From the NCBI GenBank assembly GCA_013339895.1, contig JABACO010000001.1:5327929-5391928 (forward strand): a stretch of DNA of 64,000 nucleotides. The letters are read 5' to 3'. This DNA comes from Ephydatia muelleri. Its lineage: Eukaryota > Porifera > Demospongiae > Spongillida > Spongillidae. Made by a program: the position numbers and the translations under genes. Under the pieces are notes generated by a model. The model saw only the letters and a list, made by a program, of their open reading frames with translations. It was not told where the DNA came from and did not search any database. Positions 21,730 through 35,000 of this stretch are shown here, in pieces. Position 1 is the first letter of the stretch. Every line of letters begins with the position of its first letter.

Positions 21730-23230
21730 ATGATTATGAAACCAAGAAGAAAGAGGAAGAGAAGAAAGGTTAGGAAAAGCAGAACACGATTAACCACCTA
21801 TGGAACAACACTTGAGTTACACCACACTGCAAATGAGCATGAGATGAATGTCTGTCACCTGTACCATAGTATTTTACAACTAGTTGATGACCTAAATGAT
21901 CAATCCAATTCAAAACACCAGCAAATAATCTAATTGGTAAAGAATCAGCTAGAAATCTGCAAACTATCAACAGCTACATTGCTCCTGATGGTAAAACTGC
22001 TACATGTATATCAATACCCTTACCCCAATTTACCTTAGACCTTGAAAAAAGGTCACAGCCCCCGTATCAAGAACCGCAGTGGTTCATATGGACAACTGTA
22101 GTGTGAAGCTTGCCATTGTCCATTTCTGTTTACGATCAGCTAAGATGGGCTGCACTGGAGAATATCAAAGATGTTTGTGTACTTTCTGATGTACTCATCA
22201 CAATGTGAAAGACGCACTTTCAGATACATGTCCCATGTTGTGCATTATGTGCAACAACAGTACCTAATGAAACAGGCTAGAAACAATATGGCAGCAGATA
22301 CAGCATACATCATTTTTGATTTCAAGCAGAAATTTTGGGCTCGTGGTTTCAGAGAATATGGTGAAGATTACTATGGAAAAAAAGGGTATGCTATGGTTTG
22401 GAATGGGTGCATATGTGAAGCCAACAGACTTAGGTTTGGAAAAGGATGCAGCCCAGGATGAGTTACTAAACAATCATCCTAGTGGAAACATTGTGGAGTT
22501 GCATGATGACGAAGAGTACTATGAAGAAGAGTTTCAAGAATGATGTGAAGAGAGAGTACCATGGAGAAGAACAATGATATTAAGTATCTGAAGAAGAGCT
22601 TGGGAATGTGTCTAGTGAAGAAATAAGAATAAATGGATGAAATGTCCACAGTGGAATGTGTGGAATTGTCCGATGAAGAGTTTCAAACAGAGAAAGAAGA
22701 GCTTGGAAATGTGTGTGAAATTTTTTTGGACCAGCAGAGTTTGAGGCAGAGTGGGATGAAGATTGTAGTGAAGAAATGTGTGAAATGAATGCAGCCAAAA
22801 ATGATACATCTTTGGAGGGTGGTTCTTGTATAGATATTGGCGAAAAATCAATGCGTTTTCATTTTTTGGAGTACATTGTGCCTAATGATGAAAAGAGTGA
22901 GGCTTTTATCACCATTTCATGTATGGATTGCTAAGCACAAAATGTGTTAAGAATACAACTGTTCTTCTAGTGAAACCAAAGCATGATTGTCCATTCATGG
23001 CAGCAAAACTTCCTCCAATGAAAGACATTTCAACCTATTTGGCTGCTCATTATGACTACCATTCTGAAACGCCTCAAGTTTCATTTTTTCACAACCTTGA
23101 ACAGTCTGTACCCTCTTACATAACAAAGCTGATTCCTGCTCCATTTGATTCCCATGAGACCCAATCCATTTGGAAATCCAGGAGTAAACTATAGCGATTG
23201 TAGAGTACAATTTCACAATATGGATTCTGA
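21730..23230 (+). pseudogene. degenerate transposase-like gene remnants, family not identified
   Basis: Fragments in shifting frames read KPRRKRKRRKVRKSR near 21.74 kb, then ARNNMAADTAYIIFDFKQKF followed by WARGFREYGEDYYGKKG near 22.28-22.40 kb, then an acidic stretch (DDEEYYEEEFQE). A further block near 22.98-23.19 kb contains KDISTYLAAHYDYHSETPQ. Together they look like a decayed multi-part element protein. I do not recognise the superfamily. Several stops and frame changes occur. Confidence 0.4.
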
Positions 23231-23235
23231 GAATG

Positions 23236-24560
23236 ATGCTAGCCATCGAGGGAGTTATGGCGGGTTTTTCTATGGCAGAAAGTGTCTGGATCGCAGTCAA
23301 TGCTAAACGGTGTCAAAGATGAAGCTTCTGCAACTTCACTGTCACTGTAGTCATGCGATAGGCTTTGCAATAAGGAGTTGCCATCAACAGGAGTAGGAGA
23401 AGTACCCGTAAAAGGAAGAGTAGTCACAGATGTGCATGATTCCAAACATGAAATGGTTGGCAAGGAATTGTCAGAAGTAAGGTCTATGGCTATTGCTGGG
23501 GGATCGATACAAATGTCACGAGTGAGGTCAAGGACTGCAGGCGTGTCAGTTTCAGTGGTTTGCAAAAAGCTTAGCGTAATTTCATTCCTCATCAATTTTT
23601 GCCTTCTTCTCTTTACGATAAGCAGCTCCTGATTTGCGCTTACGTGATTTGCCTTCCAATGACATATCCAAGTTCAGTTGAACGCAAATTCTTTCAAATT
23701 TAGCCACTAAATGCCAATAGAACTAGATCGAACAAATAGTGTGTGCGGCTTACCAGGGGAATAGGTCACACAACGTCTCTTAACTACTCAACTAGCCAAC
23801 TGCAACTAACTCAAGCTCAACAAGGAAAAGGATCAACAACCAGTAAGAAAACGGAATCACAAAAAGGACACTAAAGAGCATTGCGTTGCGCACAATAGTG
23901 CTTTCTGAGAAGCACGATAACCAGATTAACGATGACAAAGGCTGGAGCAAACTAGCAATTAACACGTAGTAGATTCCATGACATCAGTAATTTCTGTAAA
24001 TATTTATCATCTGGATCTAGTTAATTACAACTGTATTACTAATGTACTACATTAATAATGAATTAATCATCTAAATTAATGGCGATTCGTATTATTTTGC
24101 TTGGCGGCTCGTGCGCCCCTATCGTCATTTGGCGCCCCCTTTTTAAGGCCCGCTGGGAGGGCAATTGCCCCCCCTGCCCCCCCCCCCCCCCCCCCCAACC
24201 CCACCTCGCCACTGATTTGCATGTCTGCGATACGAATTAATTCATAAACGATGACCGGCCTTACTATATTATCTCCCACCGTATAGGGTAGGGTGGTCAC
24301 AAATTTCAGATAGAAAGCCGATTATAATTAGCTGTTCTCAAATGCAGACTGCCCGCATGAGTGACATGTTACCCAAGTTGCTGTAGCGGACCCGGACAAA
24401 TTTGAACGGTTATGAAGCATAAAATTAGAATCTGAGCGCCACTTCGGCGAATCGCGTCTCAGTTCTTGTATTTCGAAAAAAAAAACACCCCCCCTCCTCG
24501 TTTTTGTACTCAACCAGGGCCCGGCCCCATACCAAAATACTGCATGGATCCGCCCCTGCC
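23236..24560 (-). mobile_element. hAT element 5' portion (terminus and N-terminal coding piece)
   Basis: The minus strand begins at about 24560 with CAGGGGCGGATCC, a typical hAT terminus; a second hAT-like terminus (CAGTGGCGAGG) ends at 24212. Coding starts near 23663 with GKSRKRKSGAAYRKEKKAKI, the basic N-terminus usual in TTF/ZMYM-type hAT transposases. An acidic Ser/Thr-rich stretch follows down to 23239. The rest of the transposase is absent. A poly-C run (about 24176-24197) lies inside. Probably a truncated relic, possibly two nested termini. Confidence 0.5.
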
Positions 24561-25239
24561 AACGGCCAGTAATAGTTTCTGAACATTTAGTGTGTTAATA
24601 AACCTAACTATAATTATTTAGTAAAGCTACATGTATAGGTACATACATGTAGCCGGCCGTGTTTCTGTTATGACGACCATTTATTCCATAATGGTCACGA
24701 TGGCGGAGCCAGTAAGCGAACATTGTTCAAAGGCTCCCCGAACTAGCAATATCTATGGAAAAAAAAAATACATGGCTGCAAATCATAATAAAAGATGGCA
24801 ACTCAATTTTTCGTTAAGATTCAATTAAAAAAAAAAAGGAATACAGTAATTAGGTCAGAAAACATTGATTTTGTGTACATATTAATGGGAAGCTATGTTT
24901 TGCTTTCCCGAACTGAAATCTTTAGTGTAATGGTATATATATATTTGCACAGTTTGCACCTTACAATCTTTCTACACGTAAAAATGAGGTGGGAAATGTT
25001 TTATAACTTGCGGTTAGTTAATAAAATTCAAGAGTAACCATTTTTCATACATTTAAATAGGTGTAAGTCTATCTTTGTTCTGAATAAATCCCGAACCAAT
25101 AGTAGTTATAAAGTCGACACAAATTCAAAACACAGTACCCCTATGTACTAGCAATGGAACGCATGCCATAGGATGTGTTTTTGAACACCATCACGTTCCT
25201 GGTGACCGATGATGTCTGCATATGTTTCATCATGCACCA
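24561..25239. other. no gene recognised
   Basis: AT-rich sequence with two poly-A runs (about 24761 and 24828) that could be tails of small retroposons. Nothing coding. Confidence 0.35.
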
Positions 25240-25500
25240 TCATCCAGATGACTTCACTAATGAGTTACTTCCATCTCCCAAAACACGCCCGTCATTGTAG
25301 TTACTGTAGTGTACCGTGTTTTAAAACACCAGTTCACATATGTTACCAGTTTGTGACAAATTGGGGTTGGTTGGTGTTGTTACAACAATGTGTCAAATTA
25401 TACTGGAACACACAAAATGTGCTTGCCCCTCCACATTGTTCAACAATTTTATACCACTATAAAGCAAGGCAAAGTTGGAGAGTATGCAGAAAGGCGAGTC
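25240..25500 (+). repeat. dispersed repeat family A, copy 3 (partial)
   Basis: Shares AGATGACTTCACTAATG, the AACACCAGTTCACAT region, and ACACACAAAATGTGCTTGCCC with copies 1 and 2. More diverged and lacking the CTTTGAACGCCAAG end. Confidence 0.5.
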
Positions 25501-25669
25501 CCATAATGTTACAGTGTACACGTAGCTATGTACTGTGTATCGTGGTCTCATGAGCTGTTCAATGGATAAAGATGCAAGTGCAGAAAATGAATTCAGTGAG
25601 AAAAAAATGTGTGTACCATCCCAGCATTATTAGAGAGCAGAACTGATTTTTCCACATGTATAGCAGTGT

Positions 25670-26515
25670 GTGTGGCGTGTCTGTGCACATGTGAAAGTCT
25701 GTGTGTGAGTGTATGTATCTGTGCGTGTATCTGTTGTATGTCTGTGTGTATCTGTGTGTGTCTGTGTGTACGTCGTACGTGTGTGTCTATGTGAATTTCA
25801 TGCTTTCCTCTGTGTGTCTGTTTTTTTGCGTGTGTCATGTGTGTCTGTGTGTCTGCATGTACATGTATGTCATGTGCATGTCTGTGTGTACATGAATGAC
25901 TTATATGGGCACAAAGACGCACACATGTTTGCCCTCATGCACAAACACATACACATGAACACACAATACACAGACCACACACGACATACATGCACACAAC
26001 GATAGACACCGACGTATACACAGACACACACACAGACACAGATGTGTGTGAATGTGTATCTGTGTATGTCGTGTGTGTGTCTATGTATGTCACAGTGTGT
26101 GTTTGTGTGTCTATGTGCATTTCGTGTGTGCCTGCGTGTGGGTCTGTGTGTGGGTCTGTGTGTGGGTCTGTGTGTGGGTCTGTGTTTGTGTGTCACGTGT
26201 GTCTGTGTGTGCGGGTGTGCATCAATGTGTCATGTGTGTGTACGTCATGTGTGTGTCTGTGTGTCTATGTGCATTTTGTGTGTACCAGTGTGTCTGTGTT
26301 TTTGTGTGTGTTATTTGTGTGCGTCTGTATGTATTGTGTGGTATCCATGTTGATGTGTTGTGTTCATGTGTGCATATGAGTATGTCATGTGTGTTTCTCT
26401 GTGTAGATTGCATGTGTGCTTGTATGTCATTTGTTGTGTGTCTGTGTGTTGTGTCTGCTTGTCCATGTATCTGTCCGTGTGTTTTTATGTGTGTCAGTGT
26501 GTATGTTGTGACTGT
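25670..26515. repeat. TG/CA-rich cryptic microsatellite
   Basis: About 840 bases of GTGTGTCTGTGTG-type sequence, with a CA-rich inverted patch near 25915-26045 and a (GTGGGTCTGTGT)n patch near 26135-26185. Long frames on both strands are composition artefacts. Confidence 0.9.
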
Positions 26516-26633
26516 GTCACTTTGTTAACAAATTGGCCGAATTAACAGCACTTCAGCTGGCTGGATTTGCACAAATTTATCCACAAACAATCGTTTTTTC
26601 AGTTTTCAGTCTCTCAAGTGGCCTTTGACTATA

Positions 26634-27297
26634 CGTCATATCCAGAAATCAAAGGACATCGGATTTACATACGTTTCGTTTTGGAATTTGTGTCGGTGAT
26701 ATCTCACACGAAAGGTACCCTGTATCCATTTTTGAAATTGAGTTGAATTTCAAGTTCATAGTTTTCTGCGAATATTCAAGCAAATAAATTACAAAACCTC
26801 GTTTGCGGGTACACGAATTTTTCTTTTCATTGTTTTTAGACAACTAAAAATGCAAAAGTAGTTGCAACGTCTGAAACGTGCTCATCTAAATCAAATGGTA
26901 TTGGAAACAGCAATAACAAATAATTATCTGTCACTTCGACTTGATTAAAAGGGCTTTTCCATAATCATGTACACAAATCGGTATCACAATGTCCTAATCA
27001 TTGTATTCCAATGCTAATACTTCTTGCTCCTCAACTGATACTGGAGGTGCAAAGCAAATATATATATTTAGATACATTTTACTATTGTTTGATGGTATCC
27101 ACATAGTTCTTGTTTTATACCTTGTCACTTCAATTTAGATAATTACTTCAGTTACCGTTACTAGCTTCATAAATACATTAACGCTATTAAAACTTGATTT
27201 TTAATTAGTAATAAAAATAGCAGTACAAAAAAAAAACAAAAAAAACAAACAAAACATGGCGGACAACTATTTTATAACTGCCATGCCTCAGGTGGGC
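26634..27297 (+). repeat. dispersed repeat family D, copy 1
   Basis: About 0.65 kb, present again in reverse orientation at 58335-58985. Shared landmarks include GGACATCGGATTTACATACG, AAGTAGTTGCAACGTCTGAA, TGATGGTATCCACATAGTTC and an oligo-A/T tract, then ACATGGCGGACAACTATTTT. No coding capacity found. Confidence 0.8.
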
Positions 27298-27656
27298 TCC
27301 TTTGGGGTCCAAAAGTTCCTCTCCAAATATACTGAAGTTCCCATGTCACAATAATTGAGGGGATGGAGGGGGGGGGGGGGGTGCATAAGCATCCGTTCGA
27401 TGGGACAAAGGGGAGGCATCCCCCCCCCCCTCCCCTCTGCATACCCAAAGTAATTAATATTCATAGCATTCATTTCTGCTAAATGTGCCACTAGTTCAGT
27501 ATATTACAATGCCATATGGTGCAGTTTGTTGGCCTTTATAAGTAGTACTATCCTTTGGAAGCACAGAATTGTTTTTTGTTTGAAACTGTTGAAAACCCGA
27601 GATTTCATGTATAATTTTTTTATGGTACCAAAAGCTTCTATGCTTTCCGCAGTAGG

Positions 27657-27692
<36 letters not shown>

Positions 27693-28425
27693 CCATGCAT
27701 GAGCGGATGCCTATGGGGGGAGGATAATCGAATGGAGAGGGGAGAGAAGAACCCAAATGTAAAAGGGAGATATACATGTACAACTGATCATAGGCAGAAC
27801 TCTAGTTAGCTAACTGTTATTTAAGGAGTTAGGTACTAGCATTCTTACTACCAACCATGCAGTACATGTAACCAAATTGATTGAGTATCAAATTCATTGC
27901 GCCTAGAATGTATCAACTAGATAGTCCTGGGACTAGCTACAGTGTACATGTAGATATGGTTACCTAGAAAAGTGTGTGTATGTGTGTGTGTAACAAGTGA
28001 CATGTGTGGGTGAGATTTATATGCATGAAGATTCAACTATTACACTTATATACATGTACATGAATTTCAGGTGCTATGAAGGTAATATTATCTCTGATAA
28101 CAATAAAGTGTGAGGAAAAAATTACACGCACCATAATTCTGGCTGGCTGGTCTGGAATTTCGGGGGGAGGGGTGCAAATTTATTGGCCTCATGCTCAGCT
28201 AGGTGGTATTGAGTAAAGCCTTCCAAGCTCTTTGCAGCTAAAGCACTTTTTAAACGGCAGTTATTAAACACATAGAAACAATGAATGGTGAACGCTCAAA
28301 CTATTCCTCCTCCCTCCCCCCCCCCCCCCCCCCCCCCCCCGTTCCCCCACCCCCACCCTATTCTGCACATACTCTATTCACATACGAAACTCACCGAAAT
28401 ATTCGTCTCACTCTCAGTATGATAT
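27298..28425. other. no gene recognised; poly-G/poly-C tracts
   Basis: Homopolymer runs lie at about 27368-27380, 27421-27430, 27659-27692 and 28316-28340. The GGGGGG-flanked stretches resemble decayed hAT-type ends. No coding family. Confidence 0.45.
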
Positions 28426-28967
28426 GGGCTATTCCATAATATAATTGTACACCCATACTGATGACTAATATCAAGGTATCCCACCAGGACATAAAGCCTC
28501 TACACCATACCCCCCCAGGACATTTATTTTGGACCCCCTCTGGACACACTTCCTTGTAAATTACCATTGAACCCCCCTGGATACAACCTGATGTAGGATA
28601 CCCCCTTAGGACATTACCATTGAACCCCCTCTGGACACATCTCAATGTAGGACACCCCCTTAGGACATTACCATTGAACCCCCTCTGGACACATCTCGAT
28701 GTAGGACACCCCATTAGGACATTACCATTGAACCCCCTCTGGACACATCCTGATGTAGGATACCCCCCTAGAGCATTACCTTTGAAACCCATCCCGACAC
28801 ATCTCACTGTGCGACACCCCTCGGACATTGCCATCATTGCCATTGGACCCCCCTCTGGACACATCTCACTACAATAGAACATCCCCAAAGGACATTACCA
28901 TTGGACCCCCTCTGGACAACTTTTTTGGTCATCAATAGGGGTGTACAATTATTTTATGGAATAGCCC
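28426..28967. mobile_element. 542-base TIR element with a minisatellite core
   Basis: Inverted ends of about 40 bases begin GGGCTATTCCATAA (28426) and the complement ends at 28967. TAT flanks both sides. The interior is built of about eight 54-60-base units around CATTGAACCCCCTCTGGACA. The start GGGC and a 3-base flank are reminiscent of PIF/Harbinger MITEs. That assignment is tentative. Confidence 0.7.
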
Positions 28968-30263
28968 TATGTTATACCATCATAGTGTCTAATTGATGCG
29001 CATCCAGTTCTCCAGTGACGATCTTCCGGTAGTTTCAAGTAGCTAAATAGGCCCTAGATTGTTATGAGTTCAGTGACGCGTTTTCGATCTGTCGTATGGT
29101 ACTAAACAGCGTAGTTTTAAAACAAGCTTGTGTCTCGTGAGCAGATGACTATTATTCCAAGTGCATGTGACTTGAGTTAAGTTCCCCCTACAAATCACTA
29201 ACTTTAATTATAAAATATTATACCATAATTATCTTAGCAATAACATAATTAAAACATTCAAATAAAAACAAAAAGTTACTTTACACATGTATGAATTATT
29301 GCTACAGTTCAATTATACTTTTATGAATAAATTATGCGCGGTAGAAATTAAAAATTGTCTTGATTTTAGTTTTAGGATGCTTTAAGCTGAATTAATGAAA
29401 AACCCACATTATAACCAGAACAATTTTTAGTATATGTTTAAAATTCAATTAGAAAGAAAAAAAAAATACCAAGATGTCCTTCGATGTATGGGGATATGCT
29501 TCCCCTCGTCAAAGTACGTAATACTGATGCAGTCCACGTAAGGCCCATCGATTGTCACTGGTTTGGGGGCTGCGAATGCTGAAAAGGCATCTGTAACACC
29601 CCATTTGAACCCGTGCACATATTTGTCTTATGGCTCCTCTTCCTATCGCACCCTCCGCCGTTTATTCGTCCGCAACCTTTTTGGTGACGTATGACTTCCA
29701 TGTACTGGGACATCGCTGATTCTTATAATCGAGCATGTCCAACGATCCGACCAGCCTCCCAGTCACCGCTACCTCCAGTAGGAGGAGGAAATACGGAGGG
29801 CAGACGAAGAACTGCAAAGTAATAGTAACGAATTCGAAGTGTATTACTATACTGCATGCATGCGCGTATATACATCCATGCATGCATTTGTTACATAATT
29901 ACGTGGTACGGAGCATTCTGAGCCAGCTGGCTATTACAAGGCTGCATACATGTTAAATAATGACTAACGTTTAGGTTCGTATATAGTATTCAGAGTTATT
30001 GGCCACTTTTGATTCAGTGCCGGACAGAGCTCTCAAAAAGACAACTGTTACCAGCATGTTGTTTAGCGACCTGTATATGCAGCTGCAGCAGTAGTATTTA
30101 TAGCTTATATTTCACCCCTTGCGGCTGGTGCCGTGTTGTCTGGGCAAATGGACACAACTATACTTTGTAACATTACTGATCATTCTTAACCGCAGCTAGC
30201 GGTCAGTGCAAACCAGTAGTGCATGCATGCACAGCTTCAAAGGCTTTATTATGTTCTTCTGTT
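28968..30263. other. no gene firmly recognised
   Basis: Mostly AT-rich. A short open frame at 29735 (MSNDPTSLPVTATSSRRRKYG) ends at a possible donor near 29820 and might be a first exon. There is no downstream partner I can name. Confidence 0.3.
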
Positions 30264-30373
30264 ACATACCGTAAGCGTTATTATTTACGGGCACAAGTTG
30301 GAATTTGCTTCAAGGGCATTACATGACGCAAAAATGCTTCGGTTACTTGAAACATGATGCTTACGGTATGTGT
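30264..30373. mobile_element. about 110-base mini-element with CCGTAAGC ends
   Basis: Inverted ends ACATACCGTAAGC (about 30264) and GCTTACGGTATGT (about 30361-30373). A related CCGTAAGTGTCATAGTTTACGG palindrome follows at about 30399-30420, so part of this family is repeated locally. Confidence 0.5.
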
Positions 30374-30420
30374 TTCAAGTAAGAGAATAATTCACCTACC
30401 GTAAGTGTCATAGTTTACGG

Positions 30421-31624
30421 AATTTGTGAATGTGTGTGCATGGCCTGGGTTCACGCAAAAATCAGAGCTTTTCAATTTCAGGCCAAGCCGCTCCAATGAA
30501 ATGGACTGCCATGCAATCAAGCTCCGATCAAGCACTTTGTGTCATTGTGTTCATGTTTTCATGATTCTGCAGCATTTGCAGCTACTGACACCATCAGAAC
30601 CCTCCGCTTCGGAAACAATTTTGGGACTTATAATTAGTGGTGAAGTTACTACACAATTGATTTGACAGTAAAATCAAACGCAAATCAAACGCACATGATT
30701 TTACTGACAAATCATGTGTTGATTTAACAACTGATTAAAATCCGTCGTTAAATCAATAATTGATTTGACGCGTTTTTTTGCTGTGGTTATGTTACACAGT
30801 TACGTTGGCATCCGTAATTGTAGCACGTGATCATGTAAAGAGTGTAGTAACTGCAGAAAATTCTTTAATAAAACGATGACTTAACTGTGGTTATGTTCTG
30901 AATTTTATAATTAGATGCGGTAGTAATTATATTTTTGCCTTATAACATTGCTTGCCCTTATTGCAGTGAAAATACTCTATTGAGATGGATTTTTAGAAAT
31001 TATTTACGTCATTTATAATTCAATTTGAAATAAAATGCAAGATGACCGCCGATGTATGGGCGATTTCAGGATATGCGTCACTTTAGGCCACACGTTAGTT
31101 TCTGTGTTGATTAATGTTCATTTTATAATGGGGTTTTATTGAACAGAAACTAATACGTAGGCCTAACATTCAACTCTAGACAAACAGTGTATACTATACA
31201 TCTAATCTATACCAGCACACCCAAGAACGGATGCAGGATTGCCTTTCTCTGCACCGCAACCGATATTTGTTGAAAAAGGTATGCCTTTGAAGTTTGAATT
31301 AGTCTCCGGCGTAGGACGTGGCTTGTTTTTGCGCAACCAAATCGGATGGAAGTCTGTGTTTGTGGTATGGCCTCTTGGTCTTCCACTCTGCAACAGTTGC
31401 TGCTTCTAACGTTATCTGCATCTCATATGAGGTTGCAAATTTGTCAGAACATGTGACTTCCCTGACAGTGGACGTCTTGATGACCAGGTGAATAGTGACA
31501 CCGTCAGATCGTCATGCAGATGCTTACATACAGCCCTGCATAATTATCATGTTTAAAGCTTGGCTATGACATAACATGTTTAGTAGTTTAATGTAGTTGG
31601 ACTATAAGTTGTAATTATTGCTAA
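30421..31624. other. no gene recognised
   Basis: Includes a stretch of short AAATCAA-type direct and inverted repeats (about 30660-30775). AT-rich, without coding character. Confidence 0.4.
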
Positions 31625-31876
31625 TGGGACAGTTTCCGCGAAAATTGCCCCAAGGTTAAAATGTTATAAAAATGCATCGCGTTTGAATCGCTATAACATC
31701 CCAACAGATAACGTAATCGGCTTCCTAATTTCAACACTTCATACTACACCATTTCACTATGAAGTGTTGAAAATAGGAAATCGATAGCGTTATCCGTTGG
31801 GAAGTTATAGCGATTCAAACGCGATGCATTTTTATAACATTTTAACCGTGGGGCAATTTTCGCGGAAACTGTCCCA
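31625..31876. mobile_element. 252-base palindromic MITE with TGGGACAGTTTCCGCG ends
   Basis: Arms of about 115 bases are nearly perfect inverted copies around a short centre (AACACTTCATACTACACC). The end motif GGACATTTTCGCGGAAACTGTCCC also occurs alone at 20525-20548, beside repeat family C. Target duplication not evident. Confidence 0.8.
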
Positions 31877-32049
31877 AATAGTTGTACTGAAGTAATACTT
31901 ATAAACGAGTCGAAATTTCGTCACCAACTGTCCCCACAATGTATAATTATGTACCCTTCACACATAAGTTCATGTACACAAATATGGTATGGATATGCTA
32001 CATAAACTACTTGGCTACAAGTTATTCAGGTGCTGATCAGTATAGGGCA

Positions 32050-35000
32050 TTACAATGGCTTCATCAAATCAAGAGTGTCGATATTTGACACCATCCATTC
32101 CCATTTTCCATCTCCAACTCCGTAATTCCCACGTCTAGCAGCCGGCCCAAGCCCACTCATGTAGAGGTTATTGTGCGGGTTCATTGGGTCCATCATCCGG
32201 GGGCGTGAGCACACCAGATTTGGGTATTCCCTACGTCTGTAGAAAAGCTCACCACTTGATAAAACACCATCGTCCCAGACAATGCTATGTGCAATTAAAA
32301 GGAATGACTGAGCTGTCCGTTTCACACGTGCACACACACACACACATGCCACACTGCCTGCATACACAATTAACACAAGTATGCACGCGCACAACAACAC
32401 ATATGTATTGCAATCGCACACATATTGCTTACTCCATGTTCCGATGCGACCTCACCAGTTGCTTGATATATTCACAAGTCCTTAATTCACATGGACAGCC
32501 ACGCAGAAAAGGATACACTTTTTCACCGCATGATTTAATTAACTACCAATCATAACTTACATCCTAGCCACGTCAGTTACATAAGGATGCATCAGCTTTA
32601 CTTTCCTGTACGCATAAAAAACAAGCAAAGACAAGAAATACGACTTTGGCCTCCCTCCACTGAGAATGTGTTCTTTCCACGTCTTGTTTCTCCACGCTTT
32701 TGCTCTTTTGATAAGCTCTTTGGCCTGACAATGATGCCTGCATGTGTAACATGTTAGATGTATATTTTATCCTCTTACCTCATCATCAACAAAGTGTTTA
32801 AAGAATTGCGCTTGCCATTTAGCAGTGCAGACGCTAAAACTACAGACACACAGAGTTACCACGTGCAGCAACAGCGATGTGACTCACTTCATTCTTTCCT
32901 GAGTTGGTATACTGCTAAGAAAGACATAGAACTCACTTAAGGACCTCCAGTGAGGACTTATCAGTATGTCAACTTCTACTTCAATTTCACCCTTGTAGGC
33001 AAACTGCACAGAACATGATGTTGTCCCCATGGGCTTGTATTTTTGTTTAAGTGCTGTCCGAAGGAATTTCTCAAGCTTAGAGGTCCACATTTCCATGGTT
33101 GTTCCAAGGCGAAGATTATCTTTACCGATAGCTTCGCAAATGTGTGCATATTGTTAGATTTTCATCGGTGAAAATTTATTTAGACAGCCAACTTGTCCGT
33201 GCATGTATACGCATGTATGTAATAGCATGACTCGATTCGTGCACCATTATATGCGATGCTATATATAATAAAAACAGACCAACCCTGCAGGACTGAATTC
33301 GTGATAGGACCGCTTAATCACCGCTGCATTCGTCTGCGATTTATAGTATACAACCCCGCATTCAAGCAGTCGTGCATGTATCCGGTCCGACAAAACATGC
33401 TGAATACTCTCATGGCTAATCGTATAGAAGAATCAGGGACATGTTGAGACGGCTATAGACGTCAGATAACATTTTGGGTTTGGAGGTGGCCTGGCTGATG
33501 AAAAGCAGCTAGAGAAGCGAGCCGGGGGAAAATAACTCTAATACGTTTCCACAGCTAAGGGGATACACAACCATCCTAACTCCTGACGCCTGGTGTCATT
33601 GGCTGCATGCTTTCTGCATTCAACAGCAAACGCTGCTGCCCCCACCAATGCACTGCATGGCATTGTTCAGGGATACGGGAGTAAGGGGTGAAGTGACTGT
33701 GACGTCAAAGGCTGCTGGCTTTCCCCTGTCCCATCCCCGAACCAGGATATCTGCAGAACGGGAGTTGATATGGTCCCTAGCTAAGCCATACCCCACTTCG
33801 ACCCTCACAGAAAGATGGGCCTTGCGACAGAAGTTGGCTAAGATATCTCGCAAGCGGTTGTGCCGTGCAACGACATCACCACCATGTCTACAAGTGGCTG
33901 CATGGTGTCCTAGAGGGTCGCAAAGGATAACAGCATACTACAAAAGCACCTACTGAATGCTGGTAAAAATGCTAAGTACACTTGCAAAAGTGTTCAGAAT
34001 GAGATTATCCATATGTATGGCAGCAAAAATTAAGAGCAATCTAACTGATCAACTTCGAGAGCAACGCTTGCCATTTCACAATAATAGCCGAAGAGTTGCA
34101 CTGATTCTTATTATATCTCCTCATGAGTATCCAGAATTAGCCTCATCATCTGCATGGTAGTTGGGATTGGGATCGAGATACAATAGTGAAGGCTCAAGGG
34201 ATGAAAAGTGCACTCTCATCATTTCAAATGATTTCAGTTTTCATCATAACTAAGGACATTCTTGACATGGTCAAGTCACTGGCTAAACCCTCGAACTGCT
34301 AATCTTGATAGTCATTCAGTAACAACTAATTGTATATTCACATCATTCATATTGCTGCATGTTGCAAAATTCCTTGCCCTTGCAAGACTAACTTATTGTC
34401 CAATCCATGCATTACCTTTAAATGTATTATTATTGGCAGTACCATACATACTGTATATTGTTGCATGAAAATGTCACACATCGTAATACTAAATATGATT
34501 GTTTGGCCTAATGACTGAACCAGAGCTGCAGGTGCAAATCCCTAGTGTGTTTGAATATATAGAAATAGCAGCTATAATGAATATGAATAATCTCGCAGGT
34601 CCCGTGGTGTACTATTATGATGTGGAAATTTTCATGCAACAATATTCAAATACACCAGAGCTCTGCATGTTTCTGCAACTACATGCATGTTACAGCCGAC
34701 AATACAGCCGACAATAATTCGTAACAGGATTGGTTTTACTTTGATTCGACTACAAAGGCAGGCAGCCTTGCAAGTACAAATCAATATTGGCACAATGGCA
34801 TGTGTCAACCACATACTATCCTACTTGGCCACTTTAGTGGCCTATAGCAGTTCAAGGGTTTAGCTGCAGCAAAAAGATTAAGATGTACTTGAAGCTTATA
34901 GAATGATAGATGAGGTGGTTCAAGGTACACAAGAACAACTATCCATTTCTGGTATGCTGACATTCTAGAATTGGCTGACAGTGTTGGTGCAATTGAGACT

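Noticed and set aside
25593-26545. Several 60-158-residue Cys/Val- or Thr/His-rich frames on both strands
   Set aside because: TG/CA-rich low-complexity sequence keeps all frames open; no family character.
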